From Chondrinema litorale (GTDB taxonomy: Bacteria; Bacteroidota; Bacteroidia; Cytophagales; Flammeovirgaceae), in contig NZ_CP111043.1 in the NCBI RefSeq assembly GCF_026250525.1, positions 4,874,442-4,938,441 on the forward strand: a stretch of DNA of 64,000 bases. The letters are read 5' to 3'. This document shows positions 18,335-27,817 of the stretch, one piece after another (the first letter of the stretch is position 1; every line of letters starts with the position of its first letter). The translations under genes were made by a program, and so were the position numbers. The notes under the pieces are model-generated. The model worked only from the letters and a program-made list of their open reading frames with translations, was not told the origin of the DNA and ran no database searches.

Positions 18335-18417
18335 ATTTAATCGCTTTGTTAAGCTAATTGTTTATGGCTTCAAAAAATTAATTGCTAGTCCAAAAAATCA
18401 GATGACCGAAGGCATAC

Positions 18418-19155
18418 TTAAGCAGATAATAATCGCTCTAGCACATCCCCTACAAAATAAGCTAAAATAGCCGCTATACCTCCTAAAAGTACCGTTTCGG
18501 AAATTGCTTTCAGCATATTGGTATTCGTAACTTTTGCTTTCAGTATTCCGATAAAAACAAAGGCTATACTTGTTAAAATGCAGGAAATGAGAAAAATATG
18601 ACTTTGTGGATAAGCAAAAAAATATGCACTAAAATAAACCGAAAGTGGAATAAAGCCGACAAGGTTAAAAGCGATAAAAGTTACTAAAGCCATATTGAGA
18701 GGTGGCTTAGAACTCGGAAACATTTCCAACTCATCTTTCATCATTACATCTACCCATCGATCTTTGTTTGAGGTAATAACATCTACCACTTGCTCTAAGA
18801 GCTCACCGTCAAAACCTTTCTCTCTGTAAATGTCTCTTATCTCCTGTTTTTCCATTTCTGGGATGTTCTCGACTTCCCAATATTCTATCTTTCGATGTTT
18901 TTCGTAATTCGCTATTTCAGATTTGTTAGAAAGGTAACTGCCGACAGACATAGAAAAGCCATCAGCAATGAGGTTGGCCATTCCTAAAATTATGGCAATA
19001 GATGCGTCTAAACCTGCTCCTGCTGCGCCAGCAACTACAGCAAAAGTAGTTACGCTTCCATCAATTCCGCCATAAACAAACTCACCAATGTACTCCTGAT
19101 ACTTTTCGAGAAATACACCACCATTATGTAGCTTGTCTTCAGGTTTTACATCCAT
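18418..19155 (-). CDS. VIT1/CCC1 family iron/manganese transporter
   Basis: 245 residues. Membrane segments in two groups (about 25-75 and 155-243) separated by a hydrophilic Glu/Lys-rich domain (about 78-150), as in VIT1/CCC1. The first helix carries EFVYGGIDGSVTTFAVVAGA and the second ILGMANLIADGFSMSVGSYLS, both hallmark motifs; the cytoplasmic domain with EMEKQEIRDIYREKGF is the metal-binding helical bundle of the family. Such proteins move Fe2+ or Mn2+ out of the cytosol, as an H+ antiporter in plant VIT1. Sits alone between queE and lutA. Confidence 0.93.
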   Translation of the reverse strand: MDVKPEDKLHNGGVFLEKYQEYIGEFVYGGIDGSVTTFAVVAGAAGAGLDASIAIILGMANLIADGFSMSVGSYLSNKSEIANYEKHRKIEYWEVENIPEMEKQEIRDIYREKGFDGELLEQVVDVITSNKDRWVDVMMKDELEMFPSSKPPLNMALVTFIAFNLVGFIPLSVYFSAYFFAYPQSHIFLISCILTSIAFVFIGILKAKVTNTNMLKAISETVLLGGIAAILAYFVGDVLERLLSA

Positions 19156-19257
19156 TTGTGTTGAAAGAATTGTTTATCTAACACTTAAAAATACGGATGA
19201 AAACAGAGATAAAAAACAAATATGAGACTAAAGAATCTTAAATTTAACCTTTCTAAA

Positions 19258-19893
19258 TTAGGGAATATTCATGTATTTATGAGTTTGTAAAGAGACCTTC
19301 CAATGTGGTTTTTCTTTAACGTACTCAATAATTTGAGGGAGCATTTCTTTCTCTTTATCCCACTCAGGTTGTAACAATAACAGACAAGAGTCATTTACCT
19401 GATCGGCATATTGCTCTGCCCACTTAAAATCCGATTTGTTGTAAATAACTACTTTAAGCTCGTTTGCCTGAGGAATAATTTCTGGAAGTGCCTTTTTAAA
19501 CTTTTTGGGCGAAAGTGTTATCCAATCTAGTTGCCCAGATAATGGATGAGCGCCAGAGGTTTCAATATGAGTTCTAAATCCAGCAGATTTTAATTGAGAG
19601 GTGAGCTCTGATAAATCGTGCATCAAGGGCTCACCTCCGGTAATTACAGCCAATCTGGCTGGGTGTTTTTTTGCTTCTTCAACAATATCATTCACAGCCA
19701 TTTGCGGATGCTTCTCTTCATCCCACGATTCTTTTACATCACACCAAAAACAACCTACATCGCATCCTCCTAATCGGATAAAATAGGCTGCATGTCCGCT
19801 ATAAGCCCCCTCTCCCTGTATGGTATAAAATACTTCCATTACTGGGAGTGTCGACTGTTTTTCAAGTACCTGCTGTTCCTGAAATTGTTTCAT
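19258..19893 (-). CDS. queE: 7-carboxy-7-deazaguanine synthase (radical SAM, QueE)
   Basis: 211 residues. FYTIQGEGAYSGHAAYFIRLGGC leads into the radical-SAM cluster ligands Cys44, Cys48 and Cys51 (CDVGCFWC, the expected Cx3Cx2C). VITGGEPLMHD is the SAM-binding GGE motif, and HIETSGAHPL and WITLSPK follow. QueE converts 6-carboxytetrahydropterin to 7-carboxy-7-deazaguanine for queuosine or related 7-deazaguanines. queC, queD and queF are not in the window. It follows folD by 9 nt on the same strand, so the two are very likely cotranscribed. Confidence 0.95.
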   Translation of the reverse strand: MKQFQEQQVLEKQSTLPVMEVFYTIQGEGAYSGHAAYFIRLGGCDVGCFWCDVKESWDEEKHPQMAVNDIVEEAKKHPARLAVITGGEPLMHDLSELTSQLKSAGFRTHIETSGAHPLSGQLDWITLSPKKFKKALPEIIPQANELKVVIYNKSDFKWAEQYADQVNDSCLLLLQPEWDKEKEMLPQIIEYVKEKPHWKVSLQTHKYMNIP

Positions 19894-19902
19894 AATATTA
19901 TT

Positions 19903-20790
19903 TTAACTTTCTAAACCCTGTCTTCTTTGAGCAGAGATCAGCGTATTTTTTAACAAAGATACGATTGTCATTGGTCCAACTCCACCTGGAACTGGAGTAA
20001 TAAAGCTACATTTTTCAGCTACTTCATCAAACAATACATCACCCTTAACAGCATAACCTCTCTTTTTAGTTGCATCTGCAACTCTGGTTGTTCCTACATC
20101 TATAACTACAGCACCTTCTTTTACCATGTCTTTTGTGATAAAACCAGGCTTACCCAAAGCAGCAATCAAGATATCAGCACGAAGCGTTTCCTCTTTTAAG
20201 TCTTTAGTTCTGCTATGTGCCATTGTAACTGTACAGTTACCAGGATTGCCCTTTCTAGACATTAACAATGTCATTGGAGTTCCTACGATATGGCTTCTAC
20301 CAACTACTACACAATGCTTGCCTGAAGTTTCAATATTATAGTGCTCTAGCAATTGCAAAATACCAAAAGGTGTTGCTGGTAAAAATGTTGGTAAACCTAA
20401 CACCATTCTACCAATATTAGTTGGGTGGAAACCGTCTACATCTTTATCTGGATTAATGGCTTCAGTTACTTTCTTTTCGTCTATATGGTCTGGCAAAGGG
20501 AGCTGCACGATAAAACCATCTACTTCGTCATCTTCGTTAAGCTCTTTCACAGTCTGAAGCAATTTTTCTTCAGTAACATCAGCATCAAATTGAACTAAGC
20601 CAGACTTGAAACCGGCTAATTCGCAAGCTTTTATTTTACCATTTACATATGTATGGCTGGCTCCATCATTACCAACAATTACTGCTACTAGATGTGGTGC
20701 CTTTCCACCTTTATTTAAGAGTTCTTTTACATCAACAGCGATTTGCTCTCGAATGGTAGCGGCTGTCTTTTTTCCATCTATCAACTGCAT
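19903..20790 (-). CDS. folD: Bifunctional methylenetetrahydrofolate dehydrogenase/cyclohydrolase
   Basis: 295 residues from MQLIDGKKTAATIR; ten more codons upstream are open but outside the family. Signatures: AVIVGNDGASHTYVNGKIKACE with the catalytic Lys region, GFIVQLPLPDHI, PDKDVDGFHPTNIGRMVLG and the NADP-binding VVGRSHIVGTPMTLLM, ending with FITPVPGGVGPMTIVSLLKNT. It interconverts 5,10-methylene-, methenyl- and 10-formyl-THF in the cytoplasm. On the minus strand a TAACTTTG box (complement of 20818-20825) lies 28 nt before the ATG and resembles the Bacteroidota -7 element. First gene of folD-queE. Confidence 0.97.
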   Translation of the reverse strand: MQLIDGKKTAATIREQIAVDVKELLNKGGKAPHLVAVIVGNDGASHTYVNGKIKACELAGFKSGLVQFDADVTEEKLLQTVKELNEDDEVDGFIVQLPLPDHIDEKKVTEAINPDKDVDGFHPTNIGRMVLGLPTFLPATPFGILQLLEHYNIETSGKHCVVVGRSHIVGTPMTLLMSRKGNPGNCTVTMAHSRTKDLKEETLRADILIAALGKPGFITKDMVKEGAVVIDVGTTRVADATKKRGYAVKGDVLFDEVAEKCSFITPVPGGVGPMTIVSLLKNTLISAQRRQGLES

Positions 20791-20928
20791 GAAATATCTG
20801 TTTTTAAAATTAAGGTGCAAAGTTAGAACTTTGAATTTTAAGATTGGCTTTTGACTGATGAAATTATGTAAAGAGTGTTAATTTTCTAGCTAAAAAAACG
20901 CTAACTGTAGATTTATTTAAAAATGAAA

Positions 20929-20967
20929 AATGCTATTGACAAAGATTAATTCTCTGCCAATAGCATT
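20929..20967 (-). terminator. Probable terminator after the lipoprotein gene
   Basis: AATGCTATTG pairs perfectly with CAATAGCATT around a 19-nt loop. Read on the minus strand it is followed by a T-rich stretch, 56 nt past the stop of the lipoprotein gene. Confidence 0.6.
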
Positions 20968-21022
20968 CAAAAGTTTTGTATATGTGTAATTTAAATATGT
21001 TCTATTTAGTAAAGGCTGGTAA

Positions 21023-21766
21023 TTATTGAGCTACTTCGTAGTAAAAAACTGTAATTTTACTGTAATAGTAAGCCTGATGCATTTTGGTTTCAGAATCGAT
21101 ACCGATTAGAAGCCACATATTTCCACCTGCATCAGTAGTAGCTCTCAAAAAGTTCCCGCTGTTATTTCCTCTAGCTAATGCTGTAGTTGCACGAGGTTCT
21201 GGCATCCCTAATGTTCCTAAAAATACCATATCATCACCAGCGTCTTTATTGTTGCCTTTGTCTATATCCAACACCTTGGTTTCATAGCCAAATTCAGAAT
21301 CGTCTGCATCGATAATAGTTGGTTCATTTTCAAAAACACCTGCTTTCACATGTACTTCCATGTCATCATCGTAAGTAGTACCAGCAGCATCCATATTTTC
21401 TGCGGCTAGTTCTATCTCCAACTCAACATCAAAAACAGTAGAAGGACTTAGTTCACCAACTTGTATTTTTAAAAATGTGAAAGCTTCTCCAACAGAATCT
21501 ACAAAACTTACTCTTAATAGAGAATCTTCTGTAGTAATTGCACTTGGCACTTCAGCCATTTCTACAGTGTATTGTAGCGAATCCTCTAAGTACAAAGGAT
21601 ATTCTGTAATACCATCTACCCAATCGTTTTGACCACCGCCAAAAGTATAGGCGAAGATAAAATTAGGATCATTACCAGTATCGCCAATATCTGCATCATC
21701 TATACACGACTGGAGAAAGCTTATTGAAAGTAGAAATAATGAAATTTTTAAAAAAGTTTGCTTCAT
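21023..21766 (-). CDS. Secreted lipoprotein of unknown function
   Basis: About 247 residues from MKQTFLKISLFLLS; the open frame extends 24 codons upstream but the lipoprotein signal fixes the start. Lipobox LQSC is followed by acidic residues (IDDADIGD), common in Bacteroidota outer-membrane or surface lipoproteins. The rest is Asp/Glu-rich and beta-strand-like (YPLYLEDSLQYTVEMAEVPS, FDVELEIELAAENM), with Gly/Asn-rich turns. No recognised domain. Located 77 nt after the DUF4340-type gene on the same strand. Confidence 0.7.
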   Translation of the reverse strand: MKQTFLKISLFLLSISFLQSCIDDADIGDTGNDPNFIFAYTFGGGQNDWVDGITEYPLYLEDSLQYTVEMAEVPSAITTEDSLLRVSFVDSVGEAFTFLKIQVGELSPSTVFDVELEIELAAENMDAAGTTYDDDMEVHVKAGVFENEPTIIDADDSEFGYETKVLDIDKGNNKDAGDDMVFLGTLGMPEPRATTALARGNNSGNFLRATTDAGGNMWLLIGIDSETKMHQAYYYSKITVFYYEVAQ

Positions 21767-21843
21767 TTTAGTAAAAATTAAAATAGTTTCAATTGTAAAA
21801 TACCTTACGGAATTTTCTATCTTAATGAAGCAGAACACATCAA

Positions 21844-22770
21844 TTATTGTATCTCAGACCTTCTGAACTCTTCGCGGCTAACCAAAAAATTTCTTAACAT
21901 GCCTCTGTTCATTTGAACAATTTCTCCGGTTTTCTCTGAAATCCCATACACTGTACTATCATTTGGGTAGATAGTTAGCTGATCGTTTCTGCTCTCATAT
22001 AGATCATTCAGAGACACTACGCAGAAAGGTTGCGTTTCGCTCAGACTATTTTTTAAATTCTCATTATCATCTACATAATCATCTACTTCAAAGTCTTGAT
22101 ATTGCTGTATGTAAGTGTACAATTTTGCAGAATCTAACTTATTAATTCCTTCTACTTTATAAAAAGCAGAATCGAAACTAACCGTTAAGCGATTTTTAGG
22201 ATCACCTATATAGTTAATATCCAAAGATTGTAAAGTTCGCCAAGTGGTATATAACACTCGCTTATCTCGCCATTCATTTTCATCAATATTGAATAGCTCA
22301 TAAATATTTACAAAATAACCAGGAATGTAAACTATGTAAGGGATATTACCTGAAGATGTTCTGGCATAGGTTTCATCTCCACTACCAGAAAGCTCATACT
22401 GGGTTACAATTTCATTGTCTCGATAAATCTTTACATCAATTGATTTATTATCAATTAAACTTTTTACTGTATCCAAACTGGCTTCGGAAACTGGTCTTTT
22501 TATTTCCATTCGCCCTAATACGGCAAGAAGAGATTGTAAACGAGAAGGCTGAACATCATAATTATCATTTACTCTCCAACGACTAGGTCCTGTTTTAACT
22601 AACACATTTTCTCCAACCTCAATTCGGTTGATTCCTAATGTATCTGTTAAAGTAAAACTACCTTGTTTTACAGAAAGAGTTGATGATTTATTTGTACTGC
22701 TTAGTGAAAAAAGTACGGCTGATAGTAATACGATGTTCAGAACTACTAATAACTTGATTTTAGAAGTCAT
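21844..22770 (-). CDS. Membrane-anchored DUF4340-type protein
   Basis: About 308 residues from MTSKIKLLVVLNIVLLS, which places a single membrane helix at residues 6-24. The extracytoplasmic part starts with SFTLTDTLGINRIEVGENVLVKTGPSRWRVNDNYDVQPSRLQSLLAVL, the repeat-like pattern typical of DUF4340 (small beta domains scoring whether a value can be evaluated against a tail sequence). In other genomes DUF4340 proteins sit beside the GldG-type gliding/ABC components, but no gldA/F/G gene is seen here. Function unknown. Confidence 0.7.
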   Translation of the reverse strand: MTSKIKLLVVLNIVLLSAVLFSLSSTNKSSTLSVKQGSFTLTDTLGINRIEVGENVLVKTGPSRWRVNDNYDVQPSRLQSLLAVLGRMEIKRPVSEASLDTVKSLIDNKSIDVKIYRDNEIVTQYELSGSGDETYARTSSGNIPYIVYIPGYFVNIYELFNIDENEWRDKRVLYTTWRTLQSLDINYIGDPKNRLTVSFDSAFYKVEGINKLDSAKLYTYIQQYQDFEVDDYVDDNENLKNSLSETQPFCVVSLNDLYESRNDQLTIYPNDSTVYGISEKTGEIVQMNRGMLRNFLVSREEFRRSEIQ

Positions 22771-22929
22771 AATAAAAAAATTATGTCTCAAACTGTTGTT
22801 TGCTGCTTTACGCAAGTAAAAAGACACACAAAACAAGTATAAAGTTTGTAAATTACTGTAGGTTAATAGCTAAAAAATTACATAACGCTCGAAAAAGGTG
22901 TAAAATTTCAGCAATTCTGTGACAAAGTA

Positions 22930-22937
22930 TATCTTTG
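22930..22937 (+). promoter_or_regulatory. Possible -7 box (TAnnTTTG) upstream of prfC
   Basis: TATCTTTG fits the Bacteroidota -7 consensus TAnnTTTG, 83 nt before the prfC start. No good TTG at the expected -33 distance, so only tentative. Confidence 0.35.
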
Positions 22938-23020
22938 CAAACTAAATTTTGCTTGGCCATACCTATAAACCATTTACAGTTCAGTTTCATTCAGGCCCTG
23001 CAGCAATAAAAACTTGATTT

Positions 23021-24604
23021 ATGAAATTCAAAGAAGAGATAGATCGCAGAAGGACATTTGCTATTATAAGTCACCCTGATGCCGGTAAAACAACTTTAAC
23101 AGAAAAATTACTTCTTTTTGGTGGCGCTATTCAGGTAGCAGGAGCTGTAAAATCTAACAAGATAAAAAAAACAGCCACCTCCGATTTTATGGAGATAGAA
23201 AAGCAAAGAGGTATTTCTGTTGCTACATCTGTAATGGGTTTTGACTACAAAGACCTAAAAGTAAATATTCTGGATACACCCGGTCACCAAGATTTTGCCG
23301 AAGATACCTTTAGAACACTTACTGCAGTAGATAGTGTAATTGTAGTAATCGACGTAGCTAAAGGTGTGGAGATACAAACCGAGAAATTGGTAAAGGTTTG
23401 TAAAATGAGAGATACACCAATAATCGTATTCATCAACAAACTAGACCGTGTTGGTAAAGATGCTTTTGATTTGATGGACGAAATCGAACAAAAACTTGGT
23501 CTGTCAGTAATGCCTCTCAGTTGGCCAATTGGTATGGGTAATGAGTTTCAAGGTGTTTATAACATCTACGAGAAAAAACTAATGCTCTTTAGAGCGCATG
23601 GTAAGCAATCAGAAGAAGAAAGTCTCGAATTTACAGATCTGAGCGATCCGTTGCTAGAAGAATACGTAGGAGCACGTGCTGCCAAAACGTTGAGAGAAGA
23701 AGTAGAAATGGTTACCGAAATCTACCCTGAATTTAATAGAGAAGAGTATTTAGAAGGACTTTTAACCCCAGTATTTTTTGGTAGTGCCATTAACAACTTT
23801 GGTGTTAAAGAATTACTAGACTGTTTTGTGGAGGTTGCACCTTCTCCAACAAATTCTGAAACAGAAGAAAGAGAAATTAGCCCTTACGAAGAAAACTTTA
23901 CAGGATTTGTATTTAAAATACACGCCAATATTGATCCTAAACATAGAAATAGAATTGCTTTTGTAAAAATATGCTCTGGTAAGTTTGAAAGAAATAAAAA
24001 CTACCAACATATTAGATTGGGCAGAGCATTAAAATTCTCCAACCCTACTTCGTTTATGGCTTCTAAAAAAGAAATTGTAGATGAAGCTTTTCCTGGAGAT
24101 ATTGTAGGTCTACACGATTCTGGAAACTTTAAAATCGGTGACGCACTCTCTGAAGGTGAATCGCTAAAATTTAAGGGTATTCCTAGTTTCTCTCCTGAGC
24201 AGTTTAAATACATAGAAAACGCTGACCCTATGAAAGCCAAACAGCTTAACAAAGGTATCGACCAGTTGATGGACGAAGGTGTGGCTCAGCTATTTGTGAA
24301 TTTAAGAAATGGCAGAAAAATTATTGGGACTGTTGGTGCACTACAGTTCGATGTAATTCAGCATAGATTAAAGCACGAATACAATGCTTCTTGCCGTTGG
24401 GAACCAATTAATTTGCACAAAGCGTGTTGGTTTACCAGTGACAACAAAGAGCAATTGGCAAACTTTGATAATTACAGAGTAAGATTAATTGCTGAAGATA
24501 AATACAAGAGAAGAGTGTTTCTTACTACTTCAGAATACGAAATTAGAATGGAACAACAGAACTTTCCAGATATCAAATTCCACTATACTTCTGAATTTGA
24601 CTAA
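23021..24604 (+). CDS. prfC: Peptide chain release factor 3
   Basis: 527 residues, full length. GTPase motifs: G1 HPDAGKTT (18-25), G3 DTPGHQDF, G4 INKLD. After the G domain come the EF-G-like domains II and III, with MKAKQLNKGIDQLMDEGVAQLF and VGALQFDVIQHRLKHEY, which distinguish RF3 from EF-G and TypA. RF3 removes RF1/RF2 from the ribosome after peptide release. Monocistronic, with a terminator shortly downstream. Confidence 0.98.
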   Translation: MKFKEEIDRRRTFAIISHPDAGKTTLTEKLLLFGGAIQVAGAVKSNKIKKTATSDFMEIEKQRGISVATSVMGFDYKDLKVNILDTPGHQDFAEDTFRTLTAVDSVIVVIDVAKGVEIQTEKLVKVCKMRDTPIIVFINKLDRVGKDAFDLMDEIEQKLGLSVMPLSWPIGMGNEFQGVYNIYEKKLMLFRAHGKQSEEESLEFTDLSDPLLEEYVGARAAKTLREEVEMVTEIYPEFNREEYLEGLLTPVFFGSAINNFGVKELLDCFVEVAPSPTNSETEEREISPYEENFTGFVFKIHANIDPKHRNRIAFVKICSGKFERNKNYQHIRLGRALKFSNPTSFMASKKEIVDEAFPGDIVGLHDSGNFKIGDALSEGESLKFKGIPSFSPEQFKYIENADPMKAKQLNKGIDQLMDEGVAQLFVNLRNGRKIIGTVGALQFDVIQHRLKHEYNASCRWEPINLHKACWFTSDNKEQLANFDNYRVRLIAEDKYKRRVFLTTSEYEIRMEQQNFPDIKFHYTSEFD

Positions 24605-24638
24605 TAATGATTAAGAATTGATAAGACTCTAGTAGAAA

Positions 24639-24660
24639 GCTGCCTTTTTCGGGCAGTTTT
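24639..24660 (+). terminator. Rho-independent terminator after prfC
   Basis: A short GC stem (CTGCC with GGCAG) around a T-rich loop, followed by four T residues, 35 nt past the prfC stop. Confidence 0.65.
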
Positions 24661-24760
24661 CGCATTTTAATACTTTCTTACAAAGCTTAAATTGCTTATC
24701 ATTTAGTCAAAATATTAAGCTAATTTTAATAGATTTTTTAATAATTCAGCTTTTTAACTT

Positions 24761-24768
24761 TATATTTG
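24761..24768 (+). promoter_or_regulatory. Possible -7 box upstream of amt
   Basis: TATATTTG matches TAnnTTTG exactly and lies in the AT-rich leader 120 nt before the amt start. No clear TTG at the -33 spacing was found. Confidence 0.4.
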
Positions 24769-24888
24769 AAAAACCAATTAACATCCCACATGCGATCTAT
24801 ACGGACTTACTATCCACGAATTTTTATTTAATTTTTAAATAAAATAAACTAACTGCATTGCAATCTTTAAATCTTAATTAAATTTTTT

Positions 24889-26238
24889 ATGAACTTAATC
24901 TCTACAGGTTTACTGCTCGATGCGGGAGCAAACCTTAGCCTACTTGCAAACAATACTTCAATAACCACATTAGATACTACCGGTACAAATGCTGTTGATG
25001 TTGCTGCACAAGTTGATGCGCTATCACTTTTAGCTAATAACATCTGGATGATGATATCTACTGCATTGGTTTTTATTATGCACTTAGGTTTCGCAGGTGT
25101 TGAAGCTGGTTTTACTCAAGCAAAAAACACTGTAAATATTCTTTATAAAAATACACTTACTCCAGCTATAGGATTAATTACTTATGCAATTTTTGGATTT
25201 AACCTAATGTATCCAGGTTTCGAAACTCCAGGATGGTTTGCATTTGCTGGTTTTGGTTTACCTGCTCCAATGGTAGATGGCAGCCTTGATTTAAGCTACA
25301 ATGCTGGTTATACTTACTGGACAGACTTCTTATTTCAAGGTATGTTTGCTGCTACAGCTGCTACAATCGTATCTGGGGCAGTTGCTGAAAGAATTAAAAT
25401 ATCAGGTTACTTTATATTCACTGTTTTCTTCGTAGGTCTTGTTTACCCTATCATCGGAAGTTGGAAATGGGGCGGTGGCGCTTTAGATGATTATGGTTTC
25501 TACGATTTCGCTGGTTCTACTTTAGTACACTCAGTGGGTGGCTGGGGAGCTTTAGCAGGTGTAATTATTTTAGGCCCTCGTATAGGTAAATATGTTGATG
25601 GAAAAATAAATGACTTTCCTGGTTCTAGTGTGCCTTTAGCTGTTATTGGTGTATTCTTATTATGGTTAGGTTGGTTCGGATTCAATGGTGGTTCTGTACT
25701 TTCTGCTGATCCTGCTGCTGTATCATTAGTACTTGTAACTACTTCTCTTGCTGCTGCAACTGGTGCAATTGGTGGAAGTATTATGGGATATATAGTATTC
25801 AAAAGATTAGATCTTGGTATGTCTCTAAATGGAATACTTGCTGGTTTAGTAGGTATTACAGCAGGTGCCGATCAAATGAGCTATATCGATGCATTAGTTA
25901 TAGGGTTAATTAGCGGAATGCTAGTAGTAGTTGCTGCTGTAGGAATGGATAAGTTAAAACTTGATGACTGTGTGGGTGCAGTTTCTGTACACTTAGTATG
26001 TGGTATTTTTGGAACCCTCGCTGTAGGTATCTTCGGTAAAATGGCAAGTATGGATCAGTTTATTATTCAACTTGTTGGAGTACTAACTTGTGGTGCTGCT
26101 GCATTTATTTCTGCACTAGTTATCTTCTTTGTAGTTGATAAAACTATGGGATTGAGAGTAACAGCAGAGCACGAAAAAGAAGGTCTAGATAGTCACGAAC
26201 ATGGTATCAGAGGTTATACCATCATTTTTGATGAATAA
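24889..26238 (+). CDS. amt: Ammonium transporter (Amt/MEP/Rh family)
   Basis: 449 residues with about 11 membrane helices after an extended N-terminus. The conserved pore histidines are His214 (STLVHSVGGWGAL) and His368 (AVSVHLVCGIFG). GSWKWGGGALDDYGFYDFAGS and LWLGWFGFNGGS are also typical of the family. It conducts ammonium across the inner membrane. No glnK/PII gene follows, unlike the usual amtB-glnK operon, and a terminator lies just downstream. The N-terminal 45 residues (MNLISTGLLLDAGANLS...) are longer than in E. coli AmtB and may include a signal. Confidence 0.97.
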   Translation: MNLISTGLLLDAGANLSLLANNTSITTLDTTGTNAVDVAAQVDALSLLANNIWMMISTALVFIMHLGFAGVEAGFTQAKNTVNILYKNTLTPAIGLITYAIFGFNLMYPGFETPGWFAFAGFGLPAPMVDGSLDLSYNAGYTYWTDFLFQGMFAATAATIVSGAVAERIKISGYFIFTVFFVGLVYPIIGSWKWGGGALDDYGFYDFAGSTLVHSVGGWGALAGVIILGPRIGKYVDGKINDFPGSSVPLAVIGVFLLWLGWFGFNGGSVLSADPAAVSLVLVTTSLAAATGAIGGSIMGYIVFKRLDLGMSLNGILAGLVGITAGADQMSYIDALVIGLISGMLVVVAAVGMDKLKLDDCVGAVSVHLVCGIFGTLAVGIFGKMASMDQFIIQLVGVLTCGAAAFISALVIFFVVDKTMGLRVTAEHEKEGLDSHEHGIRGYTIIFDE

Positions 26239-26261
26239 GATAAAAGTTATTTAAATATATA

Positions 26262-26288
26262 AAGCCGGCTTAATCAGTCGGCTTTTTT
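26262..26288 (+). terminator. Rho-independent terminator after amt
   Basis: AAGCCG pairs with CGGCTT around an 11-nt loop, followed by a six-T run, 24 nt past the amt stop. Confidence 0.8.
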
Positions 26289-26594
26289 AGTTTGAAGCTG
26301 TCTAAAGTTTTGTTTTATTGCGAAAATGAAGGATTGGAAGCTAAGACGAAGCAATTTAGAAGTTCGAAGCCCTAGCTACGGGCTGAAAAATTAACGAAGT
26401 ATTTACTCTCAAAACAAATTTGCAGCCTAAAGAAATAAGCTTTAAACAACTTCTATATTAAGATTTATTTAGACCTACTCAGTATTAATTAAATACTTTT
26501 CAGGTATATTCAATTTCCATTTAGGGAACAGATACATTTTGCTAATGTTATATGTTGTAACTTTGAATTTAAAAAATTAGCAAGCACACTAAGA
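26289..26594. other. Intergenic region between amt and eboD
   Basis: Non-coding. It contains a hairpin AGCCC-tagctac-GGGCT (26368-26384) embedded in a stretch of repeated GAAG words and less AT-rich than its surroundings. It lacks a T-run and is too far from amt to be its main terminator, so it may be a remnant of a repeat element. The eboD promoter candidate lies at the right end. Confidence 0.45.
26539..26566 (+). promoter_or_regulatory. Candidate Bacteroidota promoter of eboD
   Basis: TTTG at 26539-26542 and TAACTTTG at 26559-26566 match the -33 (TTTG) and -7 (TAnnTTTG) elements with 16 nt between them, slightly short of the usual spacing. The eboD ATG is 28 nt downstream. Confidence 0.5.
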
Positions 26595-27752
26595 ATGAAA
26601 GAGATTAACCAAAGCTTTAAAGTTCAATTTGATTATAAAGTCATTTTTACCGAAAAGCTATTTCAAATATCAAATACTAGCTTCGTAGACTATTTTAAAC
26701 AGTTTAACAAAGCTGCTAGAGTTTATTTTGTATTAGACGAAGGTGTTTCATTAGCACATCCAGAATTAGTTAATGAAATCTCAAGTTATTTTAGTCACTA
26801 TTCTAATGATCTTGTACTTTTAGGTGAGCCATTAATTGTAGCCGGAGGCGAAGATTCTAAAAATGATAGAACACACCTTGATAATATTTTAAAAGCTACT
26901 GATACTTTCAAGATAGACCGCCACTCTTATATAGCGGCTATCGGAGGTGGCGCTGTATTAGATATGGCAGGTTTTGCTACAGCAATTTCTCACAGAGGCA
27001 TCAGACATATTAGAATACCTACCACTGTTTTATCTCAAAATGATTCAGGCATTGGTGTAAAAAATGGGATTAACTCATTTGGAAAGAAAAATTATCTTGG
27101 CTCTTTTGCCCCACCAAAAGCAGTATTTAACGATTCAGCTTTTCTTACAACGCTTGAAGAAAGAGACTGGCGTTCTGGAATTTCTGAAGCTGTAAAAGTA
27201 GCATTAATAAAAGACGAAAGCTTTTTTAGAAGTATACAGAAAGATGCAGCTAAGCTAGCAAAAAGAGATATGCCAAGTATGGAAGATTTAATCTTCCGTT
27301 GTGCTGAAATGCATATGGACCACATAGCTGGTGGAGATCCATTCGAAATGGGTTCGTCAAGACCATTGGATTTTGGTCACTGGGCTGCACATAAAATGGA
27401 ACAATTAAGTAACTACGAAATAAGACATGGCGAAGCTGTAGCAATTGGTATTTCTTTAGATGTAACCTACTCTTACTTACAAGGTCGTATTACTGAAAGC
27501 GAGTGCAAAGAGGTAACCGACCTTTTTACAGCATTAGGATTTAAACTTTTTCATCCGGTAATATCAGAAACTGATGCAGATGGAGAGCTAAAAATAATAA
27601 AAGGTTTAAAAGAGTTTCAGGAACATTTGGGAGGAGAATTAACAATTATGCTTCTAGAAAAATTAGGCAAAGGAGTTGAAGTACACGAAATGGATGATGC
27701 ATTAATTAAAGAAGCTGTTAAAAAATTAGAAGCAATCTATTCACTCGCATAA
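26595..27752 (+). CDS. eboD: EboD-type sugar-phosphate cyclase (3-dehydroquinate synthase family)
   Basis: 385 residues. NAD-binding AAIGGGAVLDMAGFATA (about 114-130), IPTTVLSQNDSGIGVKNGIN (141-160) and metal ligands Glu198 (SEAVKVALIKD), His262 (LDFGHWAAH) and His278 (IRHGEAVAIG), all as in dehydroquinate synthase. The protein is longer than typical AroB and is followed by an EboE gene, which points to EboD of the ebo/edb cluster rather than the shikimate enzyme. In cyanobacteria the ebo genes are needed to deliver the scytonemin monomer to the periplasm; the EboD product is unknown. A terminator separates it from eboE. eboA, eboB and eboC are not in this window. Confidence 0.85.
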   Translation: MKEINQSFKVQFDYKVIFTEKLFQISNTSFVDYFKQFNKAARVYFVLDEGVSLAHPELVNEISSYFSHYSNDLVLLGEPLIVAGGEDSKNDRTHLDNILKATDTFKIDRHSYIAAIGGGAVLDMAGFATAISHRGIRHIRIPTTVLSQNDSGIGVKNGINSFGKKNYLGSFAPPKAVFNDSAFLTTLEERDWRSGISEAVKVALIKDESFFRSIQKDAAKLAKRDMPSMEDLIFRCAEMHMDHIAGGDPFEMGSSRPLDFGHWAAHKMEQLSNYEIRHGEAVAIGISLDVTYSYLQGRITESECKEVTDLFTALGFKLFHPVISETDADGELKIIKGLKEFQEHLGGELTIMLLEKLGKGVEVHEMDDALIKEAVKKLEAIYSLA

Positions 27753-27774
27753 TAGCAATTTGAAAAAAATTATT

Positions 27775-27801
27775 TGGTCAGTTTTACTGGCCATTTTTTT
27801 T
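27775..27801 (+). terminator. Rho-independent terminator between eboD and eboE
   Basis: TGGTCAG pairs with CTGGCCA (7 bp, one G-U) around TTTTA, followed by eight T residues. It should end or attenuate the eboD transcript before eboE. Confidence 0.8.
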
Positions 27802-27817
27802 AACCTCATTTTAAATT

